Assembly (NCBI GenBank): GCA_020638055.1
Contig: JACKJH010000002.1
Span: forward strand, 434,001-498,000
Direction of reading: 5' to 3'
DNA: 64,000 bases
From: Hyphomicrobiaceae bacterium
GTDB lineage: Bacteria; Pseudomonadota; Alphaproteobacteria; Rhizobiales; Hyphomicrobiaceae
Below, piece by piece: positions 26,898-35,589 of this stretch (within the stretch, counting starts at the first letter, position 1; each line of letters begins with the position of its first letter). Below the pieces are notes generated by a model. It did not search any database and was not told the DNA's origin. It saw only the letters and a list, made by a program, of their open reading frames with translations. A program made the translations under genes and the position numbers.

Positions 26898-27977
26898 TCA
26901 CTCTTTGTCAGATTCGGGGTCTGTTTCGGGGTCTGTTTCGTCGTCCGCATCCTGATCCTGGTGCTTGGTCCAACGGTCAGCCATTCCCGGAGGCAGGTCG
27001 GCGGCCGTGATCTTGCCATCACTATCGAGATCATTGTCAGCAAAGCGCTGCTTGGCGCGAGCGGTAAACTCATCGCTAGACACCTTGCCGTCACCGTCCT
27101 TATCGAGCACATGCAGCCTCTTTTTCTGCATCCATGCAACGCGCTCACCGACGCGGGCATTGAATTCATCGGCCGTGATTGCCCCATCACCGTTGCTATC
27201 GAGCATCGCAAAGCGCTCTGCACGCCAGGCTTGGCGCTTACCATGCATACCGTGGCCACGGTGCATGCCGTGCATTCCGGCCATGCCTTGCATGCCGCTC
27301 ATACCGGACATACCGCCCATGCCCTGCATGCCGCTCATGCCGGACATACCGCCCATGCCTTGCATGCCGCTCATGCCGGACATACCGCCCATGCCCTGCA
27401 TGCCGCTCATGCCGGACATACCGCCCATGCCCTGCATGCCGCTCATGCCGGACATACCGCCCATGCCCTGCATGCCTCGCATTCCGCGCATGCCATGGTG
27501 GTCGCCACCGTGACGACCGCCACGCATTCCATGGCGTCCGCGTTTGCCATGACGCGATGATGTGAATTCTTCTTTGGAAACTTTTCCATCGCCGTCAGCG
27601 TCAAGTCTTGCCATCATGATGCGCGCGCGGTGACCAAGCTTTGCAGCCTTTTTAGCTGTCAACTCGTTGCCATCGAGAAAGCCGTCGCTGTTCGTATCGG
27701 CCTTGCTGAATTTGTCCAACTTGGGCTTCAAGAACTCTTCGAGCGTCACATCGCCGTCGTTGTTGGTATCGAGGCGCTTCATCTTGCGCAACATGCCCAT
27801 CTTGCCACCATGACCTTTGTGACCGTAGCCGTGGTGCTTGCCATGGTGGCCATGATGTCCGCCACCGTGCCAACCACCACCGTGACCCTTGCCATGATAG
27901 CCGGCCAGTGCGACGGCTGAAACCGCCCCTACCGATACAACAAGCGCTGCACCCAAAGCCAAGCCTTTGTATTTCAT
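26898..27977 (-). CDS. Secreted EF-hand protein with His-rich and Met/Gly-repeat regions
   Basis: 359-aa exported protein. Start at 27977 (MKYKGLALGAALVVSVGAVSAVALA) has a perfect GAGGAG seven bases upstream. After the signal peptide comes a His/Gly-rich segment (about 27-58), then three EF-hand loops (DTNNDGDVTLEE, DTNSDGFLDGNE, DADGDGKVSKEE). A Met/Gly/Ser 12-residue repeat (MQGMGGMSGMSG, five full copies, about 173-232) follows, then three more loops (DSNGDGAITADE, DKDGDGKVSSDE, DLDSDGKITAAD). Each loop has the acidic ligands for calcium; the His and Met regions could bind copper or other metals. It is upstream of and co-directional with the sigma/anti-sigma/metal-sensor genes, suggesting a metal-response link (inferred). 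Confidence 0.85.
   Translation of the reverse strand: MKYKGLALGAALVVSVGAVSAVALAGYHGKGHGGGWHGGGHHGHHGKHHGYGHKGHGGKMGMLRKMKRLDTNNDGDVTLEEFLKPKLDKFSKADTNSDGFLDGNELTAKKAAKLGHRARIMMARLDADGDGKVSKEEFTSSRHGKRGRHGMRGGRHGGDHHGMRGMRGMQGMGGMSGMSGMQGMGGMSGMSGMQGMGGMSGMSGMQGMGGMSGMSGMQGMGGMSGMSGMQGMAGMHGMHRGHGMHGKRQAWRAERFAMLDSNGDGAITADEFNARVGERVAWMQKKRLHVLDKDGDGKVSSDEFTARAKQRFADNDLDSDGKITAADLPPGMADRWTKHQDQDADDETDPETDPESDKE
27281..27476. repeat. 36-bp tandem repeat within the EF-hand gene
   Basis: Five complete 36-bp units (27281-27460) plus a 16-bp partial unit, differing by only a few bases. Each encodes 12 residues of the pattern MQGMGGMSGMSG. The near-identity at DNA level suggests recent expansion by slippage or recombination, and copy number may vary between strains. 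Confidence 0.92.
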
Positions 27978-28138
27978 AAGAAACTCCTCATTGAAACGGA
28001 CTGCTGCCCGTATGCGTCTGGGAGTTGAACGGGTAACGGCATCAATTTCCGTCGCCGATGCTTTGAAATATCCAAACTTTCTCACTGACGTGCAGTTCGC
28101 GAAGTGGACAAAATGTTGTCTAAGCGGAAAGCACCAAA

Positions 28139-31100
28139 TCAAACGACCACATCGTTAAAAATCGCGTGAATTTGAGCAAGAGTATCAGATAACCTTGTCT
28201 CCAATGCCTGGAACGTCGGCGCATCACCGGCACGCATCAAAAGTTCTTTGAGGCCCTTGGGTGCAGCGTCCGGAGTGAACGGGCCATCAAGACACAGCCT
28301 CAGAATCTGAGTCAGATCGTGCACGAGCTCGGAAGCGGGAATGAGAACATCTGCATGCTCGGCAGCCAGGTAGCCATGTCTTGCAAGCTTGCGCAACGCA
28401 GCGGCGGTATTCTGATCCAGAACTTGCGGGTGTTCATGGGCTGCGACCAGTTGCAGAAATTGCGCGATGAATTCCATGTCGACAAGGCCACCGCGCACCT
28501 GCTTCAAGTCCCAGATGTTGTCGGTTCCTTTTTCTTTGGCAATGCGCTCGCGCATTTCACATACGTCGGCGGCCAATTTCGTGCGGTCTCTTGGCTGGCG
28601 GAGTGCGGCATCGATCGCTGCTTCGACTTTCGCGCGCAGCAACGGTGGGCCCGTAACGACCCTGGCACGCGTCAGCGCCATATGTTCCCACGTCCAGGCC
28701 TCTTTGTTTTGATAATTGATAAACGTATCCAATCGTGCCGCCAATGGACCGCTTTGTCCGGATGGTCGCAGGCGCATGTCGACTTCATAAAGAGTACCTT
28801 CCGCAGTTGGCGCTGACAGCGCTGTAATCAGACGCTGCGTCATGCGGGAGTAATATTGGCTCGGGGCCAGAGGCCGAGACCCGTCGGATTCGATTACGTC
28901 CTCATCGAAATCGTAGACCACGATCAGATCCAGGTCGGACGAGGCCGTCATCTCGTGACCACCCAGCTTGCCCATGGCCACCACCACCGCCCCGGCACCT
29001 GGAACGATTCCATGGTTGCGTGACAGCTCAAGCTCCACAAACCCCTGCAACGCACCAATGAGGCGTTCAGCCAATAACGCGTAGGCCCCTCCTGCCTGGC
29101 TAGCATTTATCGAGCCCGACAGCACGCGCACACCAATCAGGAACGCCTGCTCGCTGCCAACCACCCGCGCCCTGTCGAGGGCCTCCTGCACATCGCCCGC
29201 AATACCAATCTCATTGCTTATCACCTTGTCGAGTTCAGCCGCGCCAGGCAGCGCGCTGAATGTGCGAGGATCGATGACCGCGTCCAATAAGCGCCTGCGG
29301 CGCGACAGGATCTGAGCCAACCGTGGTGCCGTACCCATGATATCGGCAACCATTTTCAAAAGCCCAGGGTTGGCCTTCAACAATGCAAAGAGCTGCACGC
29401 CGGTCGGCAATTCCGAAAGAAAACGATCGAAGGTTGCAAACGCTCGATCAGGCTCGGCAGTATCGGCCAATGCGGTTACGAGGCGAGGCTGCACGTCTGT
29501 CAATCGCTCACGCGACCTGGCGGAACGAACAGCGGGGTAACGACCGGCATGCCAGCCGCGCACGGTTGCCAGAATGCTGGACGGCTGCGTGTAGCCCATC
29601 GCCAGCAGAGCTTCGACCGTGCCGGGATCGTCATCGCCTCCTGCAAAGACCATATTGCCGCCGGAAGGTGTGAGGTCGGGCATATCTTCAAACAGCGCCA
29701 GATAATGCGCCTGAACGTGCTCAAAAACAGGAAGCAGCTCTTTGGAGAAAGCCTCAAGGTCCTGATAGCCTGCAAACCGTGAAAATGCCTGGAGCGCATC
29801 ATTGGCTTGCGGCAGGGAATGCGTCTGTTCGTCAGCGACCATTTGGATACGATGCTCGATGCGCCGCAGGTAAAGGTATGATCGCTCAAGATCCGCGCGC
29901 ACGTTCTCCTTGATCCAGTCGCGCTCCACCAGGGCCCGCAACGCGGCCAACGTCGGCCGGATTCGCAATTCGCGCTGCCGCCCGCCTGCAATCAGTTGCT
30001 GGGTTTGGGTGAAGAACTCGATCTCACGGATACCACCCCGCCCGAGCTTGACGTTGTGCCCCGCGACGCCGACTTCACCAAGACCGCGGAATGCATGGAT
30101 CTGGCGCTTCATGGCATGAATGTCTTCGATGGCGGCGAAATCGAGATGTTTGCGCCAGATGAAGGGTGTCAGTTCGGCTAAAAGCTGCTGTCCTGCGTCG
30201 CGATCGCCTGCCGCTGGACGGGCCTTGATAAGTGCCGCACGCTCCCAGTTTTGACCAAAGCTCTCGTAGTAATGCATCGCGGCATCTGTCGACAAAGCCA
30301 CCTGGGTTGCACCGGGGTCAGGCCGCAGGCGCAGGTCGACACGGAACACATAGCCATCTGCTGTGCGTTCCTGCATCAGCTTCACAATGTTGCGCGTCAG
30401 GCGCACGAAAAAAGTCTGCGGCTCCAGGCCATCGCGCAATTTTGTGCGCGCCAAATCGTAAAACACGATCAGATCAATGTCGCTGGAGTAGTTGAGCTCA
30501 CCAGCCCCATGCTTGCCCATGGCCAGGACAATATAGCCCGACCTGGCGGCCGCATCATCAGACCCATCAAGCCACTCGCCTTTTGCGTGGGCCTGACGAA
30601 ACAGAAATCGAACACAAGCCTCCAGCGCCGCATCTGCGGTTGCAGTCAGCGCTCCCGTAACCGTCATGACCGGCCAGACACCGCCAAGATCAGCCAACGC
30701 TGTCAGAAGCGCGACACCGGACTTGAAAATTCGCAATGCTTTCATGACCTCTGGCAGGTTCGCTGCCGCAGCGGTCGCACGTTCCATCTCCTTCAGCAAA
30801 ACCTGGAAACTGTTTTCGGGAGACTGGGAGAGAAACATTTGCAAGCGTGCGGTGTCGCGCAACAGCAACGCACGAAGATAGGGCGATCCAGCAAGCGTCC
30901 CCAGCAGCAATTCACGCACTGGTTCGCGTTCAATAAGCTCAGCGAGCGGTGCGAATTCCTCTTTGTCCGCGATTTCCTGTTGGAGTGCTTGCAACTCGGA
31001 ATTTGCCTGCGCCGATTTCGCACCTATCGGCCACTCAACGATGCGCGCCGCCAGATCTGCACCTGAGGAGGCATCAAGAGGTTTACGCACAGGACGTTCC

Positions 31101-31147
31101 GTTGGTTCTTTGTCCTCCTTGCCGATGCCCAACCAACTGCCTGACAT
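28139..31147 (-). CDS. glnE: Bifunctional glutamine synthetase adenylyltransferase / deadenylylase
   Basis: 1002-aa enzyme that adds AMP to glutamine synthetase and removes it in response to PII and glutamine. Two nucleotidyltransferase domains each carry the catalytic acidic pair: YSSDIDLIVFYD in the N-terminal half (about 245) and SSDLDLIVVYDFDED in the C-terminal half (about 750). The GlnD-linker helices lie between. Start at 31147 (MSGSWLGIGKED) with GGGAGG upstream; the 34 codons further upstream come from a RIME and are not part of the gene. Length is typical of alphaproteobacterial GlnE. Confidence 0.97.
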   Translation of the reverse strand: MSGSWLGIGKEDKEPTERPVRKPLDASSGADLAARIVEWPIGAKSAQANSELQALQQEIADKEEFAPLAELIEREPVRELLLGTLAGSPYLRALLLRDTARLQMFLSQSPENSFQVLLKEMERATAAAANLPEVMKALRIFKSGVALLTALADLGGVWPVMTVTGALTATADAALEACVRFLFRQAHAKGEWLDGSDDAAARSGYIVLAMGKHGAGELNYSSDIDLIVFYDLARTKLRDGLEPQTFFVRLTRNIVKLMQERTADGYVFRVDLRLRPDPGATQVALSTDAAMHYYESFGQNWERAALIKARPAAGDRDAGQQLLAELTPFIWRKHLDFAAIEDIHAMKRQIHAFRGLGEVGVAGHNVKLGRGGIREIEFFTQTQQLIAGGRQRELRIRPTLAALRALVERDWIKENVRADLERSYLYLRRIEHRIQMVADEQTHSLPQANDALQAFSRFAGYQDLEAFSKELLPVFEHVQAHYLALFEDMPDLTPSGGNMVFAGGDDDPGTVEALLAMGYTQPSSILATVRGWHAGRYPAVRSARSRERLTDVQPRLVTALADTAEPDRAFATFDRFLSELPTGVQLFALLKANPGLLKMVADIMGTAPRLAQILSRRRRLLDAVIDPRTFSALPGAAELDKVISNEIGIAGDVQEALDRARVVGSEQAFLIGVRVLSGSINASQAGGAYALLAERLIGALQGFVELELSRNHGIVPGAGAVVVAMGKLGGHEMTASSDLDLIVVYDFDEDVIESDGSRPLAPSQYYSRMTQRLITALSAPTAEGTLYEVDMRLRPSGQSGPLAARLDTFINYQNKEAWTWEHMALTRARVVTGPPLLRAKVEAAIDAALRQPRDRTKLAADVCEMRERIAKEKGTDNIWDLKQVRGGLVDMEFIAQFLQLVAAHEHPQVLDQNTAAALRKLARHGYLAAEHADVLIPASELVHDLTQILRLCLDGPFTPDAAPKGLKELLMRAGDAPTFQALETRLSDTLAQIHAIFNDVVV

Positions 31148-31165
31148 GCCTTTGCCTCCCAGATT

Positions 31166-31330
31166 TAGAGCGCATTGCGATCCGATGGAATCGGATCGGC
31201 GCTCTAGCTTTTTGTTTGGTCGCATTTTCTGCGACGAACCGGTGTCCACTTCGTCGGAAAATACTCTAGCTTCTTGTTTGGTCGCATTTTCTTCGACGAA
31301 CCGGTGTCCACTTCGTCGGAAAATACTCTA
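31166..31330. repeat. RIME1-like repeat, copy 3, with tandem duplication of the second module
   Basis: TA (31166-31167), first palindrome 31168-31204 (37 bp), TA, second module 31207-31266 (60 bp), TA, second module again 31269-31328 (60 bp, 2-3 base differences), TA (31329-31330). The duplication runs exactly from TA to TA with a period of 62 bp. It lies immediately upstream of glnE. Confidence 0.9.
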
Positions 31331-31401
31331 GTGGCCTGTCGCGCCAAAATTGAAACATAGCCGCAACCACATACAATTTTGGCGCGACATGAAGGCCACT
31401 A
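31329..31401. repeat. 69-bp TA-flanked palindromic element abutting the RIME
   Basis: Element 31331-31399 with TA on both sides; the left TA is shared with the RIME. Inner arms 31337-31352 and 31374-31389 are a perfect 16-bp inverted repeat (TGTCGCGCCAAAATTG), and the outer ends GTGGCC/GGCCAC pair as well. The loop is about 21 nt. Unrelated in sequence to the RIME but bounded in the same way. Confidence 0.75.
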
Positions 31402-31418
31402 GCAAAATCATTGGCTTA

Positions 31419-31491
31419 GTGTGGCGTTTATCGCGCTTTAGTTGATACACAGCGTGCCGCAACATCGATCAACCAAGGCGCGACGCCACAC
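31419..31491. repeat. Imperfect 73-bp palindrome near the histidine kinase 3' end
   Basis: GTGTGGCG at 31419-31426 pairs with CGCCACAC at 31484-31491; further inside CGCGC pairs with GCGCG and GTTGAT with ATCAAC. TA precedes the left end. It may work as a terminator for the kinase gene ending at 31522 on the minus strand, or be another small repeat. Confidence 0.55.
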
Positions 31492-31521
31492 TCGTGCCGA
31501 TCCCTATCGAATTGGCGCAGC

Positions 31522-32994
31522 TTATAGTGTGGCCACTGGCCTTACTGGTAAAGCCAGCACCGCGCGCAGGCCTGGCGCATTGTCTTCGAGCCTGAACGCC
31601 CCGCCGTGCAACCGCGCGACTGCCGCCACGAGACTGAGGCCCAGACCGGTTCCTGGACGAGACCGGCTCTGCTCCAATCGAACAAAGCGCTTCAAAACGC
31701 GTGCGCGGTCTTCTTCGCTGATACCGGGCCCATCGTCTGATACAGATATCTCAATTTCCTGCCTATCCACAGCCACGTTGACTTCGACACGTGTGGCGAC
31801 ACGATCTGACTTGATGCCATCAGGGCACCGCGAACAAACGCGGGCGGCATCAGGGCGTGCAACGGCGCCATACTTGATCGCATTGTCGATAAGGTTTGCC
31901 ACTGCTTGTCCGACAAGATGCCGGTTTACCTGCACGATGTGCTGACCGGGTGTTGGCGCGACAAGTGTCAAACCTGCTTCTTCGGCCACCGGCTCGTACA
32001 ATTCTGCTACATCGCCGACAAGCTGTACGATGTCGACGGGTTCGGTTTCCCCCTCAAGCGCACCCGCCTCCAGCCTGGCGATCAGCAACAATGCATTGAA
32101 GGTCTTGATAAGCTCATCGGCATCTTCGATCGTACCCTCAAGCCCAACGCGGCAGGCCTGCGTATCCTTTTCTCGCAGCGCCGCCTCGGCACGGTTACGC
32201 AGACGATTGAGCGGTGTTTTCAGATCGTGAGCGATATTGTCGGAAACTTCGCGAAGCCCGGTCATGAGTTGTTCGATACGGTCAAGCATGTGGTTCAGAT
32301 TGTAGGCAACCGCGTCAATTTCATCGCCCGCATCACTGTGTGGAATGCGCCGGCTGAGATCGCCAGCCATGATGGAAGCGGCGGTGCGGTTGACGGCCTC
32401 CAGCCGGCCCAGCACAACCCGGCTCACCGCATAGCCTCCGGCTAGTCCGACGAGCGCCAATGCAGCCATGCCGATGAACGCAAAAAAGCGCATGCGTGAC
32501 AGCGTGGCCTGCTCTGTCTCAATGTCCTGCCCGACAAGCAGATGTGCTCCATTATTCAACCCAACCATGACTGCCACGGCGCGGCGCGGACTTGAACCGA
32601 CATTGCGCGCGCCACCACCTGGCGTGGAGCGCATATAGGTAAAAACCCCGCCGCCCGCCTTTCCCTGCATCTCAGGAGGCAGGTGATCGAGAGTTCCGGC
32701 GCGCTTCGTACCTGACGAATCCACTAGGAGATACAGTCTGTCCAGATCAACGGCCATGCGCTGCTCAACAGCCTGCGCGACTTCATCAAGACCCTCAGCC
32801 CTGGACCTGAGTGCCAATACGGCCGCATCGCTTTGCAGCCCACCCAACACATGCGAGGTCAATAACGCTTCTGATTGGCGGAACAAAACAAATGCAATAG
32901 CCGTGGCGATGACCACGAGCAACGCCAGGGCCGCAGCTACGATACGAAACGCGCTGCTCGAAAAAGGTCCACGTCCCTCTTCACGCATCGCCAT
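31522..32994 (-). CDS. Sensor histidine kinase (two-component)
   Basis: 490-aa inner-membrane kinase. Membrane segments lie at about 15-40 and 170-195, with a ~130-aa periplasmic sensor between them, then HAMP (about 195-245), H-box NIAHDLKTPLNRL (His about 255), N-box NLIDNAIKYG, G1 DDGPGI and G2 GTGLGL. Between N and G1 boxes there are about 20 extra residues containing a CSRC motif, which is unusual. The start (GTG 32997, ATG 32994 or ATG 32988) overlaps the response regulator stop at 32981, so the pair is translationally coupled. The pair sits between degP and glnE, as in rhizobia; signal unknown. Confidence 0.92.
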   Translation of the reverse strand: MAMREEGRGPFSSSAFRIVAAALALLVVIATAIAFVLFRQSEALLTSHVLGGLQSDAAVLALRSRAEGLDEVAQAVEQRMAVDLDRLYLLVDSSGTKRAGTLDHLPPEMQGKAGGGVFTYMRSTPGGGARNVGSSPRRAVAVMVGLNNGAHLLVGQDIETEQATLSRMRFFAFIGMAALALVGLAGGYAVSRVVLGRLEAVNRTAASIMAGDLSRRIPHSDAGDEIDAVAYNLNHMLDRIEQLMTGLREVSDNIAHDLKTPLNRLRNRAEAALREKDTQACRVGLEGTIEDADELIKTFNALLLIARLEAGALEGETEPVDIVQLVGDVAELYEPVAEEAGLTLVAPTPGQHIVQVNRHLVGQAVANLIDNAIKYGAVARPDAARVCSRCPDGIKSDRVATRVEVNVAVDRQEIEISVSDDGPGISEEDRARVLKRFVRLEQSRSRPGTGLGLSLVAAVARLHGGAFRLEDNAPGLRAVLALPVRPVATL

Positions 32995-33661
32995 CACGAA
33001 TCATGTATCCCGCACCGCGCACAGTATGCAGTAATGGTGTTTCGAACCCCTTGTCGATTTTGGCTCTCAGTCGCGAAACATGCACATCGATCACGTTGGT
33101 TTGTGGATCGAAATGGTAGTCCCATACGTGTTCGAGCAGCATGGTGCGCGTGACCACCTGTCCGGCATTGCGCATCAGGTATTCCAACAGCCGGTATTCT
33201 CGTGGTTGCAATGTTATTGCTTCGCCTGCACGCATCACACGGTGTGCCAACCGATCCAGCACCAGATCTCCGACAACGTAGCGGGTTGCCTGTTCTTCGG
33301 GCGTGTGTCGACGTGCAAGGGATTCAATGCGCGCGAGAAGCTCGCTGTAGGCATATGGCTTCGTCAGATAGTCATCACCGCCCGCGCGCAGCCCTTTCAC
33401 CCTGTCATCGACTTCGCCCAGCGCTGAAAGAAACAACACTGGCGTGCGGTCACCTTCCGCACGCAACTGCTTGACCAGGGAAAGACCGTCGAGCAGCGGA
33501 AGCATCCGGTCGATAATCAACACATCAAAGCCGCCTTCACGCGCCAGCGTCAATCCGCTCTCGCCATCGCTAGCGATCTCCGCTGCATGCCCGCTTTCCT
33601 TGAGGGATTTGTGCAGGAACCCGGCGGTCTCTCTGTCATCTTCGATAACCAGGACGCGCAT
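32981..33661 (-). CDS. OmpR/PhoB-family response regulator
   Basis: 226-aa DNA-binding regulator. The receiver domain has the acidic pocket (EDD at 8-10), phospho-acceptor Asp51 (LIIDRMLP) and the conserved Lys in LTKPYAYSE; the winged-helix C-terminal domain ends VRGAGYMIRDGDA. Cognate kinase is the overlapping downstream gene. It follows degP on the same strand with a 228-bp gap. Confidence 0.95.
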   Translation of the reverse strand: MRVLVIEDDRETAGFLHKSLKESGHAAEIASDGESGLTLAREGGFDVLIIDRMLPLLDGLSLVKQLRAEGDRTPVLFLSALGEVDDRVKGLRAGGDDYLTKPYAYSELLARIESLARRHTPEEQATRYVVGDLVLDRLAHRVMRAGEAITLQPREYRLLEYLMRNAGQVVTRTMLLEHVWDYHFDPQTNVIDVHVSRLRAKIDKGFETPLLHTVRGAGYMIRDGDA

Positions 33662-33833
33662 ATTGCTCCGCCATCAATTTCAAAATGCAAACAAACGATG
33701 TCATTGCCGGACGTTTTTTCAGGCCCGTCAAAGCCCGCCAACCGCGCCGGTGAAACTTGAAACTCCCGACCTCGCTTAGAAGGCTGCCCGCCAGAATAAC
33801 GATCCCAATGCGATCCTCCAAGCACCAAGCCGC

Positions 33834-33853
33834 CCATCGGACAGGTCCGATGG
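33834..33853 (-). terminator. Possible degP terminator hairpin
   Basis: Inverted repeat CCATCGGAC (33834-33842) / GTCCGATGG (33845-33853), with flanking GCCG/CGGC that can extend the stem. Starts about 35 bases after the degP stop on the minus strand. No T-run, so confidence is limited. Confidence 0.45.
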
Positions 33854-33888
33854 ACGGCTCGTGCCGGGGGGCAATCATGTCCGTGCAC

Positions 33889-35463
33889 TTAGCTCTTCTT
33901 GAGTTGCAGTGCCACGAACCGCTTCTGCTGGCCGGAGCGCACGTGTAAGAGGACTGCACGGCGTCCCAGATCGCGCGCTTTCTTTACTCCCGCGATCACG
34001 TCATTTGCACTCTTCACTTCCTCGCCTTGTACTTCGAGGATTACATCACCGGCTTTCAGGCCCTTTTGGGCGGCATCCGATTCTGAATCAACTTCGGCAA
34101 TTGCGACGCCATCAGTGATGTCACCTGTTCCTGCAGGAGCGAGCTTCAAGCCGAGTTGATCGAGATCTGTCGGCTGCTGGTCGACAGGCTTTCCGTCTTC
34201 GAGCCTTGCCAACGCTTCGGCTGAATTGGGGAACGTACCCAGCTTTACCTTGACCATTTTCTCGGCCGCGTTGCGCCATACCTTGACATCCACATTGGTG
34301 TCAGGCGCGTAGGCAGCGATCTTACGGGCAAGATCACGGCTATCATCGATTTTCACACCGTCAACAGCCAGAACTACGTCACGCGCTTCCAGACCGGATT
34401 TTTCAGCAGGACCGCCTGGGGTGATTTCGCTCACCAGCGCACCATTCGCCTTGTCCAGGCCGAGGCTCGCGGCAGTGTCGTCATCAACGTTTTGAATTTT
34501 GACGCCAAGCCAACCGCGGCTCACCTTGCCCTGGTTTTTGAGCTGCTCGATGACGGCCATCGCAGTCTTGGCGGGAACCGCGAACGCGATGCCAACGTTG
34601 CCACCCGAAGGGCTGAAGATCGCCGTGTTTACACCGATCACCTCGCCATCAAGGTTGAATGTGGGGCCACCTGAGTTGCCACGGTTAACAGCAGCATCGA
34701 CCTGAAGAAAGTCATATGGACCAGAACCGATGTCGCGCGTCAGAGCCGAGACGATGCCTGCCGTAACAGTGCCACCAAGCCCGAACGGGTTACCTACCGC
34801 AATCACCCAATCGCCAACTCGAGCGGGGCGTTTGGTGAAATTGACGTGCTGGAATGATTTCTTGGCGCCCTTGATCTTGATAAGGGCCAGATCTGTCCGC
34901 GCATCCGTACCTACAAGCTCCGCTTCGAGCTTTTCTTGATCGTCGAAACTCACCTCAATCTTGGACGCACCATCGACGACGTGATTGTTGGTGACCACAT
35001 AGCCGTCCTCTGAGATGACAAATCCCGAACCTTGCGCAAGCTGCGGCCTCTGGGGTTGCTGAGGTCCCTGGAACTCCTTGGGCAGGTTCTTGAAGAAATC
35101 CTTCAGCGGGTGATCATCGGGCAGATAAGGCAAGCCGCCGAATCGCCGACCACCTGGCGATTTCGAAGCAGTCTTTTCACCATTGGTGACCGAAATCGAG
35201 ACAACCGCACCTTTAACCTTATCGACAATATCGGCGAACGTTAGCGGCGCACGGCCATATGGCGTCTGAACGCCACCTTCGGCTGGCGCCGGAGCCAACT
35301 GTGCTTCTGCTGGCAATGGTGCATTGAAAACCTGCCACGCCAAGGCGCCAGCGCCTAGCACACCTGCCGTCGCCAAGATGCGCCCAAAACGCGCGTTATG
35401 GCGCGGCGCACGGGCACTTGGCGCGGTATTTGCTGATTGAGCCTGTGACGGCGTGTGTTGCAT
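33889..35463 (-). CDS. degP: Periplasmic serine endoprotease DegP/HtrA (Do family)
   Basis: 524-aa periplasmic protease/chaperone for misfolded envelope proteins. A membrane/signal segment near 30-50 is followed by the trypsin-like domain with His in VVTNNHVV (about 160), Asp in DARTDLALIK (about 189) and Ser in NRGNSGGP (about 261), then two PDZ domains (about 310-400 and 420-515). Start at ATG 35463 with AAGAGGAGG upstream; a TTG three codons earlier is possible. Divergent from the trypsin-like gene at 35590. Confidence 0.96.
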   Translation of the reverse strand: MQHTPSQAQSANTAPSARAPRHNARFGRILATAGVLGAGALAWQVFNAPLPAEAQLAPAPAEGGVQTPYGRAPLTFADIVDKVKGAVVSISVTNGEKTASKSPGGRRFGGLPYLPDDHPLKDFFKNLPKEFQGPQQPQRPQLAQGSGFVISEDGYVVTNNHVVDGASKIEVSFDDQEKLEAELVGTDARTDLALIKIKGAKKSFQHVNFTKRPARVGDWVIAVGNPFGLGGTVTAGIVSALTRDIGSGPYDFLQVDAAVNRGNSGGPTFNLDGEVIGVNTAIFSPSGGNVGIAFAVPAKTAMAVIEQLKNQGKVSRGWLGVKIQNVDDDTAASLGLDKANGALVSEITPGGPAEKSGLEARDVVLAVDGVKIDDSRDLARKIAAYAPDTNVDVKVWRNAAEKMVKVKLGTFPNSAEALARLEDGKPVDQQPTDLDQLGLKLAPAGTGDITDGVAIAEVDSESDAAQKGLKAGDVILEVQGEEVKSANDVIAGVKKARDLGRRAVLLHVRSGQQKRFVALQLKKS

Positions 35464-35589
35464 AGCGATCAACCTCCTCTTGGATGGCCATTGGGCCGTT
35501 TGATCAAGCCTATAGCCAACCTGCCATTACGGCAGCCTTTCGGCCGCCTTAACGTTCTGTAATGAAGCGTTCATGAGGAGCCTGCGGGC

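Noticed and set aside
27281..27476. Regular short repeats that could suggest a CRISPR array
   Set aside because: The repeat is a contiguous 36-bp tandem array without spacers and lies inside a coding frame with signal peptide and EF-hands.
26865..27560. Long plus-strand open frame rich in His/Ala (HAAHAGHTAHAL repeats)
   Set aside because: It is the antisense of the 36-bp tandem repeat of the EF-hand gene; it lacks a good ribosome-binding site and a credible product.
31148..31249. Possible 34-residue N-terminal extension of GlnE
   Set aside because: The extension is read from the RIME repeat and the true start has GGGAGG upstream at the family start position.
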